Source: Streptomyces acidiscabies
GTDB lineage: Bacteria > Actinomycetota > Actinomycetes > Streptomycetales > Streptomycetaceae
Assembly: GCF_020010905.1 (NCBI RefSeq)
Contig: NZ_JAGJBY010000002.1
Location: 496,001 to 560,000, forward strand
Direction of reading: 5' to 3'
Length of the DNA stretch: 64,000 bases
The notes under the pieces are model-generated. The model saw nothing but the letters and a program-made list of their open reading frames with translations, did not search any database and was not told the origin of the DNA. Shown piece after piece: positions 17,115-25,877 of this stretch (positions are counted from its first letter, which is position 1; the number at the start of each line of letters is the position of its first letter). The translations under genes and the position numbers were made by a program.

Positions 17115-18446
17115 TCACGAGGAGATCGGAACGAACAGCCCGATCGGTTCTCCCCGATCGGGTGACCATGCCGTCAGCGGCGTGAACCCCCGATGCCCGC
17201 ACTCGCCGAAGACCGTGACGGGAGCGCCGCCGGAGAGAGCGACGAGACGCCAGAGCCCGGAACGGGACAGAGCGGTCGGGGTGAGGGGAAGCGCGGTCTT
17301 CCCTTCCAGGTCGGTGAGTTGCCAGGTGTCGCCCACGGGAGTCGGCACGACGCCGTCCAGAGTCACCGGGACGTAGTCCAGCCACGGATCGGCCTGGAGC
17401 GCGGTGCCGTAGAGCGCGGTGGCCTCGCCCGGCGTGACGCCGGGAGGCCGCAGGGACGTCGGGACCGGAACGGCGGAGAGGTCCCCCAGAGCGACCCGGG
17501 GGCCGACCGGATAGGCAGTGGCCTCCGCGCGCACGGACAGGCCGACGGGCAGGGACAGTTCGGGCGCGCGGCCCGCAGGCCCGTACGAGAGGACCAGGGC
17601 CGTACGCCCGGTGGCCGCGCCGTGCAGCCAGATGCGGCGGGTCGTCAGCCTGCCGTCCGACGTGTCGTACTGGGCCAGGACGAGCCAGTCGTCGAGGACC
17701 GGCGGGCCGGCCGGGGCAGTGGGCAGGCCGACGTGCGCGCGGACCGCCGCCGCCAACTCCTCGGGGAGGCTGTCCCGGTGGAGCCACGCCCGGGTCAGGA
17801 GGTGCAGCAGGGCGCACTCCTCCAGCAGGCGGGACGGCCAGCCGGGGCCGGAGGCCGGTATCGCGCCCACCTCGCGCACGCGCGCGGCGAGCCCCGGCGC
17901 CTGCGCGTCGACCATCCGGGCCGCCGTCTCCTCCCACAGCCCGTACCCCTCCCGCTCGGCCCCCGCGAGCCCCGACCGGACCAGGTCGGCGAGCCGCTGC
18001 TCCAGCTCCACGACCCCCGCGGTGATCCGCGCGGCCCGACGCTCGGCACGCCGCCGCGCGGCCCCGGGATCGGCCAGGCCGCCGTCCTTCGCCGGCGACG
18101 CCTCCTTCGGGCCGCCTTGCCGGACCCAGTCCGGCGCCACCCCCTCCCGCACGGCCGGATCCTCCGCCGCCCAGAGCAGCAGCAGCCCCAGCACGTGCTT
18201 GCACGGCGACTTCCGGCTCGGGCAGCCGCACGCGGACACCAGCCCCTCGGCGCCCGAGAGGTCGGCGAGCGCCCGGTACGGCGCCCCGCCCGCCTCGTAC
18301 ACCCCCCACACCACCCCCGTCCCGGAGCAGCCCGCACCCGACCACCGCCCGGCCTCGGCCAGTTCGCTCCCCGCTTCGCGCGACGCGTCGTCAGGCGCCA
18401 GTGCCAGCACCTGGTCCGCGGTCCGGCGCACCCCCTGCTGAGTCAT
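17115..18446 (-). CDS. SWIM zinc-finger protein
   Basis: A 443-residue protein with a SWIM motif near the N-terminus: C73, C75, C82 and H84 (CGCPSRKSPCKH), a zinc fold known to bind DNA or protein. The rest is helical then beta-rich without a recognised domain. The ATG at 18446 is chosen. It lies seven bases after the -10 hexamer of a damage-type promoter, so the message is probably leaderless. It leads the SWIM-DUF5691 operon and faces the MoxR-DUF5682-VWA operon. It could be the DNA- or substrate-recognising part of the module; this is inference. Confidence 0.88.
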   Translation of the reverse strand: MTQQGVRRTADQVLALAPDDASREAGSELAEAGRWSGAGCSGTGVVWGVYEAGGAPYRALADLSGAEGLVSACGCPSRKSPCKHVLGLLLLWAAEDPAVREGVAPDWVRQGGPKEASPAKDGGLADPGAARRRAERRAARITAGVVELEQRLADLVRSGLAGAEREGYGLWEETAARMVDAQAPGLAARVREVGAIPASGPGWPSRLLEECALLHLLTRAWLHRDSLPEELAAAVRAHVGLPTAPAGPPVLDDWLVLAQYDTSDGRLTTRRIWLHGAATGRTALVLSYGPAGRAPELSLPVGLSVRAEATAYPVGPRVALGDLSAVPVPTSLRPPGVTPGEATALYGTALQADPWLDYVPVTLDGVVPTPVGDTWQLTDLEGKTALPLTPTALSRSGLWRLVALSGGAPVTVFGECGHRGFTPLTAWSPDRGEPIGLFVPISS

Positions 18447-18453
18447 GACACCG

Positions 18454-18476
18454 ACGGTAGAACCCCCCACTGACAA
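18454..18476 (-). promoter_or_regulatory. DNA-damage-type promoter of the SWIM-DUF5691 operon
   Basis: Minus strand: TTGTCAGTG (18476-18468), eight bases, TACCGT (18459-18454), then ATG at 18446. This matches the RecA-NDp/PafBC motif TTGTCAGTG-N8-TANNNT in sequence and spacing. Confidence 0.8.
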
Positions 18477-18524
18477 TCGCCCTCGAAAACGCGTTTGTGC
18501 AGGTCAGGGTGATTGTCAGTGGGG
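18465..18524. promoter_or_regulatory. 14-bp inverted repeat formed by back-to-back damage promoters
   Basis: CCCCACTGACAATC (18465-18478) and GATTGTCAGTGGGG (18511-18524) are perfect reverse complements separated by 32 bases. Each arm is the -35 side of one of two divergent promoters. The identity extends beyond the -35 box on both sides, so the two operons share an almost identical upstream site and would be activated together. Confidence 0.8.
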
Positions 18525-18535
18525 TGGTGCATGGT
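18513..18535 (+). promoter_or_regulatory. DNA-damage-type promoter of the MoxR-DUF5682-VWA operon
   Basis: TTGTCAGTG (18513-18521), eight bases, CATGGT (18530-18535, one mismatch to TANNNT). The start would fall near 18542, giving a ~37-base leader that holds the GGAGGGGG ribosome site of the MoxR gene. Confidence 0.7.
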
Positions 18536-18578
18536 GGGACCAGATCCGAAACCGGCCGAGCTGGAGGGGGCCTCAGCC

Positions 18579-19736
18579 ATGTCTTTCACCGCTGGACCGA
18601 CGTCCGCCGAACCGACCCAGAACCATGCCGCGCTCGCGAACGAGACACCCGCGACCGAGGCCGTCCTGCGACCGCACGCCGAGACCGCCTTCGCGTCCGA
18701 ACTCGCCGCGCTGGCCGCGCAGGACGACCGTCCGCGCCCCCCGAACTGGAAGCTGTCCCCGTGGGCGGTGGCGACGTACCTGCTGGGCGGCACGCTGCCC
18801 GACGGCGAGGTGATCTCGCCGAAGTACGTGGGCCCGCGCAGAATCGTGGAGGTCGCCGTCTCCACGCTCGCCACGGACCGCGCACTGCTCCTGCTGGGTG
18901 TCCCCGGCACCGCCAAGACGTGGGTGTCGGAGCACCTCGCGGCGGCGGTCAGCGGCGACTCGACGCTCCTCGTGCAGGGCACGGCGGGGACGCCGGAGGA
19001 GGCGATCCGCTACGGCTGGAACTACGCGCAGCTCCTGTCGCACGGCCCGAGCCGCGCCGCCCTCGTACCGAGCCCGGTGCTGCGGGCGATGGCGGAGGGG
19101 ATGACGGCCCGCGTCGAGGAGTTGACGCGCATCCCGGCCGACGTGCAGGACTCGCTGATCACGATCCTCTCCGAGAAGACCCTCCCCGTCCCGGAGCTGG
19201 GCCAGGAGGTGCAGGCCGTGCGGGGGTTCAACGTCATCGCGACGGCCAACGACCGCGACCGGGGGGTCAACGAACTGTCCAGCGCGCTGCGCCGCCGGTT
19301 CAACACGGTCGTGCTGCCGCTGCCCGCGAGCGCGGAGGCGGAGGTCGAGATCGTCGCCCGGCGCGTCGAGCAGATCGGCCGCTCCCTGGACCTGCCCGCC
19401 GTCCCGGACGGCATCACCGAGATCCGGCGCGTCGTGACGGTCTTCCGCGAACTGCGCGACGGAATCACCGCCGACGGCCGCACGAAGGTCAAGTCGCCCA
19501 GCGGCACGCTCTCCCCGGCGGAGGCCATCTCCGTCGTCACCAACGGCCTCGCGCTCGCCGCCCACTTCGGCGACGGCGTCCTGCGCCCGGCCGACGTCGC
19601 CGCCGGGATCCTCGGCGCGGTCGTCCGTGACCCGGCCTCCGACCGGGGCGTCTGGCAGGAGTACCTGGAAGCCGTCGTGCGCGAGCGCGAGGGATGGACG
19701 GACTTCTACCGCGCCTGCCGGGAGGCGAGCGCGTGA
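18579..19736 (+). CDS. MoxR-family AAA+ ATPase
   Basis: A 385-residue AAA+ protein of the MoxR group, ATPases that work with VWA proteins as chaperone-like remodelling pairs. Walker A is GVPGTAKT (107-114). The Walker B/sensor region includes DVQDSLITILSEKTLPVPELG and the sensor stretch FNVIATANDRDRGVNELSSALRRRF with Arg fingers. The C-terminal lid is helical. ATG 18579 is used because the upstream in-frame codons lie inside the promoter. The next gene (DUF5682) starts 37 bp downstream. The whole operon is predicted to respond to DNA damage. Confidence 0.92.
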   Translation: MSFTAGPTSAEPTQNHAALANETPATEAVLRPHAETAFASELAALAAQDDRPRPPNWKLSPWAVATYLLGGTLPDGEVISPKYVGPRRIVEVAVSTLATDRALLLLGVPGTAKTWVSEHLAAAVSGDSTLLVQGTAGTPEEAIRYGWNYAQLLSHGPSRAALVPSPVLRAMAEGMTARVEELTRIPADVQDSLITILSEKTLPVPELGQEVQAVRGFNVIATANDRDRGVNELSSALRRRFNTVVLPLPASAEAEVEIVARRVEQIGRSLDLPAVPDGITEIRRVVTVFRELRDGITADGRTKVKSPSGTLSPAEAISVVTNGLALAAHFGDGVLRPADVAAGILGAVVRDPASDRGVWQEYLEAVVREREGWTDFYRACREASA

Positions 19737-19773
19737 GAGACGACAGCACGCGACCGGGACGGAGGTGAGGACG

Positions 19774-21996
19774 ATGAAGCTGCTGGGGGTACGGCACCAC
19801 GGACCGGGTTCGGCCCGCGCCGTGACCAGGGCGCTGGAGGAGGCGCGGCCCCGGGTCGTGCTGATCGAGGGACCCGCCGACGCGGACGCGCTGGTGCCGC
19901 TCGTCGCCCACGCGCACATGCGCGCGCCGGTCGCCCTGCTGGCCCACGTCGTCGACGAGCCCGGACGGTCCGCGTTCTGGCCGTTCGCCGAGTTCTCCCC
20001 GGAGTGGGCGGCCCTCACCTGGGCGCTGGCGCACGGCGTACCGGCCCGCTTCATCGACCTGCCGGCCGCCCACACCCTCGCCGCGCCCCCGGCCACCGCC
20101 CCCACCGCCGTCCGCGTCGACCCCCTGCGCGCCCTCGCCGAGGCCGCCGGCCACGACGACCCGGAGCGCTGGTGGGAGGACGTCATCGAACACCGGGGAA
20201 CCGGCGACCCGTTCGCCGCCGTCGAGGAGGCCATGGGCGCGGTCCGCGAGGCGTACGACGACCAGGAGGACGCGCGGGACGCCGTACGGGAAGCCCGGAT
20301 GCGGCTCCACGCGCGCGCGGCGGTGAAGGAGTTCGGCGAGGACGGCGTGGCCGTCGTGTGCGGCGCCTGGCACGTGCCCGCGCTGCGTCGCCGTACGACC
20401 GTCGCCGCCGACCGCGCGCTCCTGAAGGGACTGCCGAAAGTCAGGGCCGAGCTGACCTGGGTGCCGTGGACGTACCGCAGGCTCGCGCGGGCGGGCGGGT
20501 ACGGCGCGGGCATCGAGTCACCGGGCTGGTACGGGCACCTGTTCGGCGCGCCGGACCGGCCGGTCGAGCGGTGGATGACGAAGGTCGCACGGCTGCTCCG
20601 GGAGGAGGACCGGATCGTCTCCCCGGCGCACGTCATCGAGGCCGTACGGCTCGCCGAGACGCTCGCGGCGCTGCGGGGGAGGCCGCTGGCGGGGCTCGGG
20701 GAGGCGACCGACGCGGTACGCGCGGTGCTGTGCGAGGGGTCGGACGTACCGCTGGCGCTCGTGTGGGACCGGCTCGTCGTCGGGGACGTCATGGGGGAGG
20801 TCCCCGACGAGGCGCCCGCCGTGCCCCTGCGCCGCGACCTGGAGCGCGAGCAGCGCCGGCTGCGGCTGCGCCCCGAGGCGGCCGAGCGGGAGATCGACCT
20901 GGACCTGCGGGGCGACACCGACACCGCGCGCAGCCGCCTGCTGCACCGGCTGCGCCTGCTCGGCGTCGACTGGGGAACCGCCCTCCCCGCGCGCGGCGCC
21001 ACGGGCACGTTCCGGGAGACCTGGCGGCTGCGCTGGGAACCCGAACTCGCCGTACGGGTCGCCGAGGCCGGCGGCTGGGGGACGACGGTCCAGGCCGCCG
21101 CGACCGCGAAGGCCCAGGCCGACGCCGTCGCCGCGCGCGCCCTCGCCGAGGTCACCGCCCTCGCCGAGCACTGCCTCCTGGCGGGCCTCACCGACGCCCT
21201 CCCGGCGGTGATGCGGGCCCTCGCCGACCGCGCGGCCCTCGACACCGACGTCGGCCACCTCGCGCAGGCCCTCCCCGCGCTCGTCCGCGCCCTGCGCTAC
21301 GGCGACGTCCGGGGCACCGACACCGGCGCGCTCGCCGAGGTCGCCGCCGGGCTCGCCCTGCGGATCTGCGTCGGCCTGCCCGCCGCCTGCACCGGCCTCG
21401 ACACCGACGCGGCCGGCGAGATACGCGCCCATGTGGACGCCGTCCACGGGGCGGTGGCGCTGCTCGCGGAAGGCACCGAGGGCACAGGGGACGACCTGGG
21501 CGCGCGCTGGCGCGGCGTCCTGCGCACCCTCGCCGGACGGGACTCCGTCGCCGCCGTGATCCGCGGGCGCGCGGCGAGGCTCCTGCTGGACGGCGGCGAC
21601 GCCAGACCGGAGGAGGCCGCCCGGTGGATGGGGCTCGCGCTGTCCCGGGGGACCGCGCCCAGGGAAGCCGCCGACTGGGTCGAGGGGTTCGTCGGCGGCG
21701 GAGCGGGCGGCGGACTGCTGCTCGTCCACGACGAACGGCTCCTCGCGATCGTCGACACCTGGCTCACCGGCGTGTCCGAGGAGGCGTTCGTGGACGTACT
21801 GCCGCTGCTGCGGCGGACGTTCGCGTCCTTCGACGCGGGCGTGCGCCGGACGCTGGGCGAGGTCGTGCGGCGGGGGAGCGCGGCCGAAGCGGTCACGAGG
21901 ACCACCGGATTCGCCGAGGAACTCGACACGGTCCGGGCCGAGGCGGTCGTACCGGTGGTGCGGCTCCTGCTCGGGATGCGTGAGGGCGCAGGTTAG
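19774..21996 (+). CDS. DUF5682 family protein
   Basis: A 740-residue cytoplasmic protein. The N-terminus has the family signature GVRHHGPGSARAV followed by VVLIEGPADADAL, a pattern also seen in the TraB/ChaN (EreA-like) superfamily, where His and Glu of such motifs can bind metal. VVCGAWHVPALRRR at about 195-210 is the second conserved patch. The remainder is Ala/Leu-rich helical, possibly HEAT-like. The ribosome site GGAGGTGAG precedes ATG 19774. It is the middle gene of the MoxR-DUF5682-VWA operon, the same order as yehL-yehM-yehP in E. coli. A hydrolytic role is only inferred. Confidence 0.88.
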   Translation: MKLLGVRHHGPGSARAVTRALEEARPRVVLIEGPADADALVPLVAHAHMRAPVALLAHVVDEPGRSAFWPFAEFSPEWAALTWALAHGVPARFIDLPAAHTLAAPPATAPTAVRVDPLRALAEAAGHDDPERWWEDVIEHRGTGDPFAAVEEAMGAVREAYDDQEDARDAVREARMRLHARAAVKEFGEDGVAVVCGAWHVPALRRRTTVAADRALLKGLPKVRAELTWVPWTYRRLARAGGYGAGIESPGWYGHLFGAPDRPVERWMTKVARLLREEDRIVSPAHVIEAVRLAETLAALRGRPLAGLGEATDAVRAVLCEGSDVPLALVWDRLVVGDVMGEVPDEAPAVPLRRDLEREQRRLRLRPEAAEREIDLDLRGDTDTARSRLLHRLRLLGVDWGTALPARGATGTFRETWRLRWEPELAVRVAEAGGWGTTVQAAATAKAQADAVAARALAEVTALAEHCLLAGLTDALPAVMRALADRAALDTDVGHLAQALPALVRALRYGDVRGTDTGALAEVAAGLALRICVGLPAACTGLDTDAAGEIRAHVDAVHGAVALLAEGTEGTGDDLGARWRGVLRTLAGRDSVAAVIRGRAARLLLDGGDARPEEAARWMGLALSRGTAPREAADWVEGFVGGGAGGGLLLVHDERLLAIVDTWLTGVSEEAFVDVLPLLRRTFASFDAGVRRTLGEVVRRGSAAEAVTRTTGFAEELDTVRAEAVVPVVRLLLGMREGAG

Positions 21997-22207
21997 CGGC
22001 GATTGGCCGTGGTTCGCCGAGATTTTCAGGGATTGAGAAATTGGTGAGCGGATGAGTGAACCGATGGGGGAGGCTGAAGCGATCGATGAGTGAGGGGCCG
22101 GAAAACCAGGCAACTACCCGACTCATAAAACGAATTGACGAATCATCAGATAAATGGAATGCCGCCGGGAGGCCCCGGTGGCGGCGACCGAGGGGGAGGT
22201 GAAGACG
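21997..22207 (+). other. Low-GC spacer inside the MoxR-VWA operon, with a tiny ORF
   Basis: This 211-bp gap is clearly richer in A and T than its surroundings (for example CATAAAACGAATTGACGAATC near 22123-22143). It holds a 38-codon ORF (22086-22202) whose codons include ATA, AAA, ATT and TCA, rare in the neighbourhood, and which ends six bases before the VWA start. The first part of the VWA gene's MIDAS region also uses unusual codons. It may be a relic of insertion or a leader peptide. Confidence 0.4.
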
Positions 22208-23374
22208 GTGACGGACACGAGCGGACTCGCGGGGGACGGCGAGGCGCGGGAGCGGTTGCGGCGATGGCGGCTGGTGCTCGGGGGAGCGGAAGCGGAGGGG
22301 ACCGGATGCGAACTGCACGGGCAGGACGCGGGGATGGACGCGGCGCTGGGAGCCCTGTACGGGAAGGAGGGGGAGCGGCAGGGGAGGGGAGCGGGGCTCG
22401 GGGCGTCCGCACCGTCGGTCGCCCGCTGGCTGGGGGACGTACGGACGTATTTTCCCGCACCGGTCGTCCAGGTCATGCAGCGGGACGCCGTCGAGCGCCT
22501 CGGGCTCGCGTCCCTGCTGCTGGAGCCGGAGATGCTGGAGGCCGTCGAGGCCGACGTGCATCTCGTCGGCACCCTGCTCTCGCTGGACCGGGCACTCCCG
22601 GAGACCACCAGGGAGACGGCCAGGGCCGTCGTCCGCAAGGTCGTCCGGGACCTGGAGAAGCGGCTCGCCGGGCGGACCCGGGCCGCGCTCGCCGGAGCAC
22701 TCGACCGCAGCGCGCGGACGGGGCGGCCACGCCCGCGCGACATCGACTGGAACCGCACCATCGCCGCCAACCTCAGGAACTACCTCCCGGACCACGGGAC
22801 GGTCGTACCGGAGCGGCTCGTCGGATACGGGCGGGCGGCACAGTCACTCGACAAGGGGGTAATGCTATGCGTGGATCAATCGGGTTCGATGGCGTCGTCG
22901 CTGGTGTACGCGGCGGTGTTCGGGTCGGTGCTGGCGTCTCTGACGACGATCAGCACGCGACTCGTCGTGTTCGACACGTCGGTCGTTGATCTGACCGACC
23001 AGCTCGACGACCCGGTGGACGTCCTGTTCGGGGCGCACCTGGGCGGCGGGACCGACATCAACCGCGCGCTCGCGTACTGCCAGGCGCGCATCGAGCGGCC
23101 CGCCGGCACCGTCGTCGTACTGATCAGTGATCTCTACGAGGGAGGGATCCGGGGCGAGATGCTCAAGCGCGTCGCCGCGATGAAGGCGGCGGGTGTCGAG
23201 TTCGTCGCCCTCCTCTCCCTCTCCGACGAAGGGGCTCCGGCCTACGACCGGGAACACGCCGCCGCGCTGGCGGCCCTGGGCGTACCCGCCTTCGCCTGCA
23301 CCCCGGAGCTGTTCCCCGAGGTGATGGCCGCGGCGCTGGAGGGGAGACCGCTGCCGGTGCCGGAGGCGGGCTGA
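22208..23374 (+). CDS. VWA (von Willebrand factor A) domain protein
   Basis: A 388-residue protein. A helical N-terminal half leads into a VWA domain at ~215-375 with an intact metal-ion site: D223, S225 and S227 (DQSGSM), the threonine in GGGTDIN, and the aspartate in VVVLISDLYEGG. VWA proteins of this type bind substrates and deliver them to MoxR ATPases. GTG 22208 is chosen because GGGGGAGG lies eight bases upstream; GTG 22199 and ATG 22154 are in frame. It closes the MoxR-DUF5682-VWA operon and is equivalent in context to YehP of E. coli. Confidence 0.9.
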   Translation: MTDTSGLAGDGEARERLRRWRLVLGGAEAEGTGCELHGQDAGMDAALGALYGKEGERQGRGAGLGASAPSVARWLGDVRTYFPAPVVQVMQRDAVERLGLASLLLEPEMLEAVEADVHLVGTLLSLDRALPETTRETARAVVRKVVRDLEKRLAGRTRAALAGALDRSARTGRPRPRDIDWNRTIAANLRNYLPDHGTVVPERLVGYGRAAQSLDKGVMLCVDQSGSMASSLVYAAVFGSVLASLTTISTRLVVFDTSVVDLTDQLDDPVDVLFGAHLGGGTDINRALAYCQARIERPAGTVVVLISDLYEGGIRGEMLKRVAAMKAAGVEFVALLSLSDEGAPAYDREHAAALAALGVPAFACTPELFPEVMAAALEGRPLPVPEAG

Positions 23375-23717
23375 GGGGCCGGGGGCGGGGGGAGGGGGGT
23401 TCCGGCTCCCCTCGTCCCGCCTCCCCTCGTACCCGTCCCTCCCCTCACCCCGCCACCCCCGTCTCCAGGACCAGCACAGACGGCACGCGGTGCCAGGAAA
23501 GGGGCCGTCAGACGGCATCATGTGACAGGTATCACCGCTCAGGTGTGACCCGCGATTTAGAGGGGGTCGCATGGCAGGGATAACCTGCGAGACGGACATG
23601 CCGCGCGCTCGGACACCGTGTGCGCCCTGCTTGTGACACACGCGGTCGTCACGTTGCCCTTCGCGGCACGCCCACGCATCCAACGAACCGCGAGATCACT
23701 GATAGGGACGGACGCGC
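23375..23717 (+). other. sucC upstream region
   Basis: No gene is seen. The first ~90 bases are a GC-rich stretch of C-tracts after the VWA gene. The rest is the leader of sucC, with a CRP-like inverted repeat at 23522-23535. Confidence 0.5.
23522..23535. promoter_or_regulatory. CRP-like inverted repeat upstream of sucC
   Basis: GTGACAGGTATCAC has the form GTGA-N6-TCAC, close to the Streptomyces Crp site GTG-N6-GNCAC (one mismatch). It is ~180 bp before the sucC start. A 12-base part (TGACAGGTATCA) recurs on the minus strand at 32678-32689 downstream of purH. Confidence 0.35.
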
Positions 23718-24896
23718 GTGGACCTGTTCGAGTACCAGGCGAGGGACCTCTTCGCCAAGCACGATGTACCGGTGCTGGCCGGTGAAGTCATCGACACGCC
23801 TGAGGCGGCCCGCGCAGCCACCGAGCGGCTCGGCGGCAAGTCCGTCGTCAAGGCCCAGGTCAAGGTCGGTGGCCGCGGCAAGGCCGGCGGCGTGAAGCTG
23901 GCGGCCACCCCCGACGAGGCGGTCGAGCACGCGACCAACATCCTCGGCATGGACATCAAGGGCCACACGGTCCACAAGGTGATGATGGCCGAGACCGCGC
24001 CGGAGATCGTGGAGGAGTACTACGTCTCCTTCCTGCTGGACCGCGCGAACCGTACCTTCCTCTCCATCGCGTCCGTCGAGGGCGGCATGGAGATCGAGGA
24101 GGTCGCCGAGAAGCGTCCCGAGGCCGTCGCCAAGACGCCGATCGACGCCATCGAGGGCGTGACCCCCGAGAAGGCGCAGGAGATCGTCAAGGCCGCGAAG
24201 TTCCCGGCCGAGGTCGCGGACAAGGTCGCCGACGTCCTCGTCAAGCTGTGGGACACCTTCATCAAGGAGGACGCCCTCCTGGTCGAGGTGAACCCGCTGG
24301 CGAAGGTCGCCTCCGGCGATGTCATCGCGCTGGACGGCAAGGTCTCGCTGGACGACAACGCCGAGTTCCGCCACCCCGACTTCGAGGAGCTCCACGACAA
24401 GGCCGCGGCGAACCCGCTTGAGGCCGCGGCGAAGGAGAAGGGCCTCAACTACGTCAAGCTTGAGGGCGAGGTCGGCATCATCGGCAACGGCGCGGGTCTC
24501 GTCATGAGCACCCTCGACGTCGTCGCCTACGCCGGCGAGAACCACGGCGGCGTCAAGCCGGCCAACTTCCTGGACATCGGCGGTGGCGCCTCCGCCCAGG
24601 TCATGGCCAACGGCCTGGAGATCATCCTGGGCGACCCGGACGTCAAGTCCGTGTTCGTGAACGTCTTCGGTGGCATCACCGCCTGTGACGAGGTCGCCAA
24701 CGGCATCGTCCAGGCCCTGAAGCTCCTCGAGGACCGCGGCGAGGACGTCTCCAAGCCGCTCGTCGTCCGCCTCGACGGCAACAACGCCGAGCTGGGCCGC
24801 AAGATCCTCACCGACGCCGCGCACCCGCTGGTGCAGCGCGTCGACACCATGGACGGCGCGGCCGACAAGGCCGCCGAGCTGGCCGCCGCCAAGTAA
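23718..24896 (+). CDS. sucC: Succinate-CoA ligase (ADP-forming), beta subunit
   Basis: A 392-residue beta subunit of the TCA-cycle enzyme that makes succinate and ATP or GTP from succinyl-CoA. It has the ATP-grasp N-terminal domain (DLFEYQARDLFAKHDVPV, VKAQVKVGGRGKAGGVKLA) and the C-terminal CoA-ligase domain (FLDIGGGASAQVM, FVNVFGGITACDEVA, VRLDGNNAELGRK). GTG 23718 is the only start giving the family N-terminus. sucD follows 28 bp downstream, so the two subunits are made from one message. Low-variance codon use fits a highly expressed core gene. Confidence 0.97.
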   Translation: MDLFEYQARDLFAKHDVPVLAGEVIDTPEAARAATERLGGKSVVKAQVKVGGRGKAGGVKLAATPDEAVEHATNILGMDIKGHTVHKVMMAETAPEIVEEYYVSFLLDRANRTFLSIASVEGGMEIEEVAEKRPEAVAKTPIDAIEGVTPEKAQEIVKAAKFPAEVADKVADVLVKLWDTFIKEDALLVEVNPLAKVASGDVIALDGKVSLDDNAEFRHPDFEELHDKAAANPLEAAAKEKGLNYVKLEGEVGIIGNGAGLVMSTLDVVAYAGENHGGVKPANFLDIGGGASAQVMANGLEIILGDPDVKSVFVNVFGGITACDEVANGIVQALKLLEDRGEDVSKPLVVRLDGNNAELGRKILTDAAHPLVQRVDTMDGAADKAAELAAAK

Positions 24897-24924
24897 GCAC
24901 TCAGGACGAGGACACCGACACACC

Positions 24925-25809
24925 ATGGCTATCTGGCTCAACAAGGACAGCAAGGTCATCGTCCAGGGCATGACCGGCGCCACCGGGCAGAAGCACACCA
25001 AGCTGATGCTGTCCGACGGCACCAACGTCGTGGGCGGCGTGAACCCCCGCAAGGCCGGTACGACCGTCGACTTCGACGGCACCGAGGTACCCGTGTTCGG
25101 GACCGTGGCCGAGGCGATCGAGAAGACGGGCGCGAACGTCTCCGTCATCTTCGTGCCGGAGAAGTTCACGAAGGACGCCGTCGTCGAGGCCATCGACGCC
25201 GAGATCGAGCTGGCCGTCGTGATCACCGAGGGCATCGCCGTGCACGACTCCGCGTCGTTCTGGGCGTACGCCGGCAAGAAGGGCAACAAGACCCGGATCA
25301 TCGGCCCGAACTGCCCCGGCATCATCACGCCCGGTCAGTCGAACGTCGGCATCATCCCCGGCGACATCACCAAGCCGGGCCGCATCGGGCTGGTCTCGAA
25401 GTCCGGCACGCTGACGTACCAGATGATGTACGAGCTGCGTGACCTCGGCTTCTCGACCGCCGTCGGCATCGGTGGCGACCCGATCATCGGCACCACGCAC
25501 ATCGACGCGCTCGCCGCGTTCGAGGCCGACGCCGACACCGACCTGATCGTGATGATCGGCGAGATCGGTGGCGACGCCGAGGAGCGTGCCGCCGACTACA
25601 TCGCGAAGAACGTGACGAAGCCGGTCGTCGGCTACGTCGCGGGCTTCACCGCGCCCGAGGGCAAGACCATGGGCCACGCCGGCGCCATCGTCTCCGGTTC
25701 GTCCGGCACCGCCCAGGCGAAGAAGGAGGCCCTTGAGGCCGCGGGCGTCAAGGTCGGCAAGACGCCGACCGAGACGGCCAAGCTGGCCCGGGAGATCCTG
25801 GCCGGCTGA
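24925..25809 (+). CDS. sucD: Succinate-CoA ligase, alpha subunit
   Basis: A 294-residue alpha subunit. It carries the Rossmann CoA-binding domain (VIVQGMTGATGQKHTK), the GPNCPGIITPG loop, SKSGTLTYQ, and the phosphohistidine loop GKTMGHAGAI with H251. It pairs with the sucC product to form the catalytic ligase in the cytoplasm. A strong terminator follows 19 bp after the stop. Confidence 0.97.
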   Translation: MAIWLNKDSKVIVQGMTGATGQKHTKLMLSDGTNVVGGVNPRKAGTTVDFDGTEVPVFGTVAEAIEKTGANVSVIFVPEKFTKDAVVEAIDAEIELAVVITEGIAVHDSASFWAYAGKKGNKTRIIGPNCPGIITPGQSNVGIIPGDITKPGRIGLVSKSGTLTYQMMYELRDLGFSTAVGIGGDPIIGTTHIDALAAFEADADTDLIVMIGEIGGDAEERAADYIAKNVTKPVVGYVAGFTAPEGKTMGHAGAIVSGSSGTAQAKKEALEAAGVKVGKTPTETAKLAREILAG

Positions 25810-25828
25810 CGCCGACCGGCTCCCTGTC

Positions 25829-25864
25829 GATGGGCCCGCTCCCCGAACGGGGGGCGGGCCCATC
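25829..25864 (+). terminator. Terminator of sucCD
   Basis: A 16-bp stem, GATGGGCCCGCTCCCC with GGGGGGCGGGCCCATC (one G-T pair), closes on a GAAC tetraloop. It sits between convergent sucD and the XRE/sigma-like gene, so it may serve both. Confidence 0.85.
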
Positions 25865-25877
25865 GGCGTACTCGGTG

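Noticed and set aside
22052..22093. 13-codon ORF before the VWA gene
   Set aside because: Too short to support and overlaps the better 38-codon frame; kept only as part of the low-GC island.
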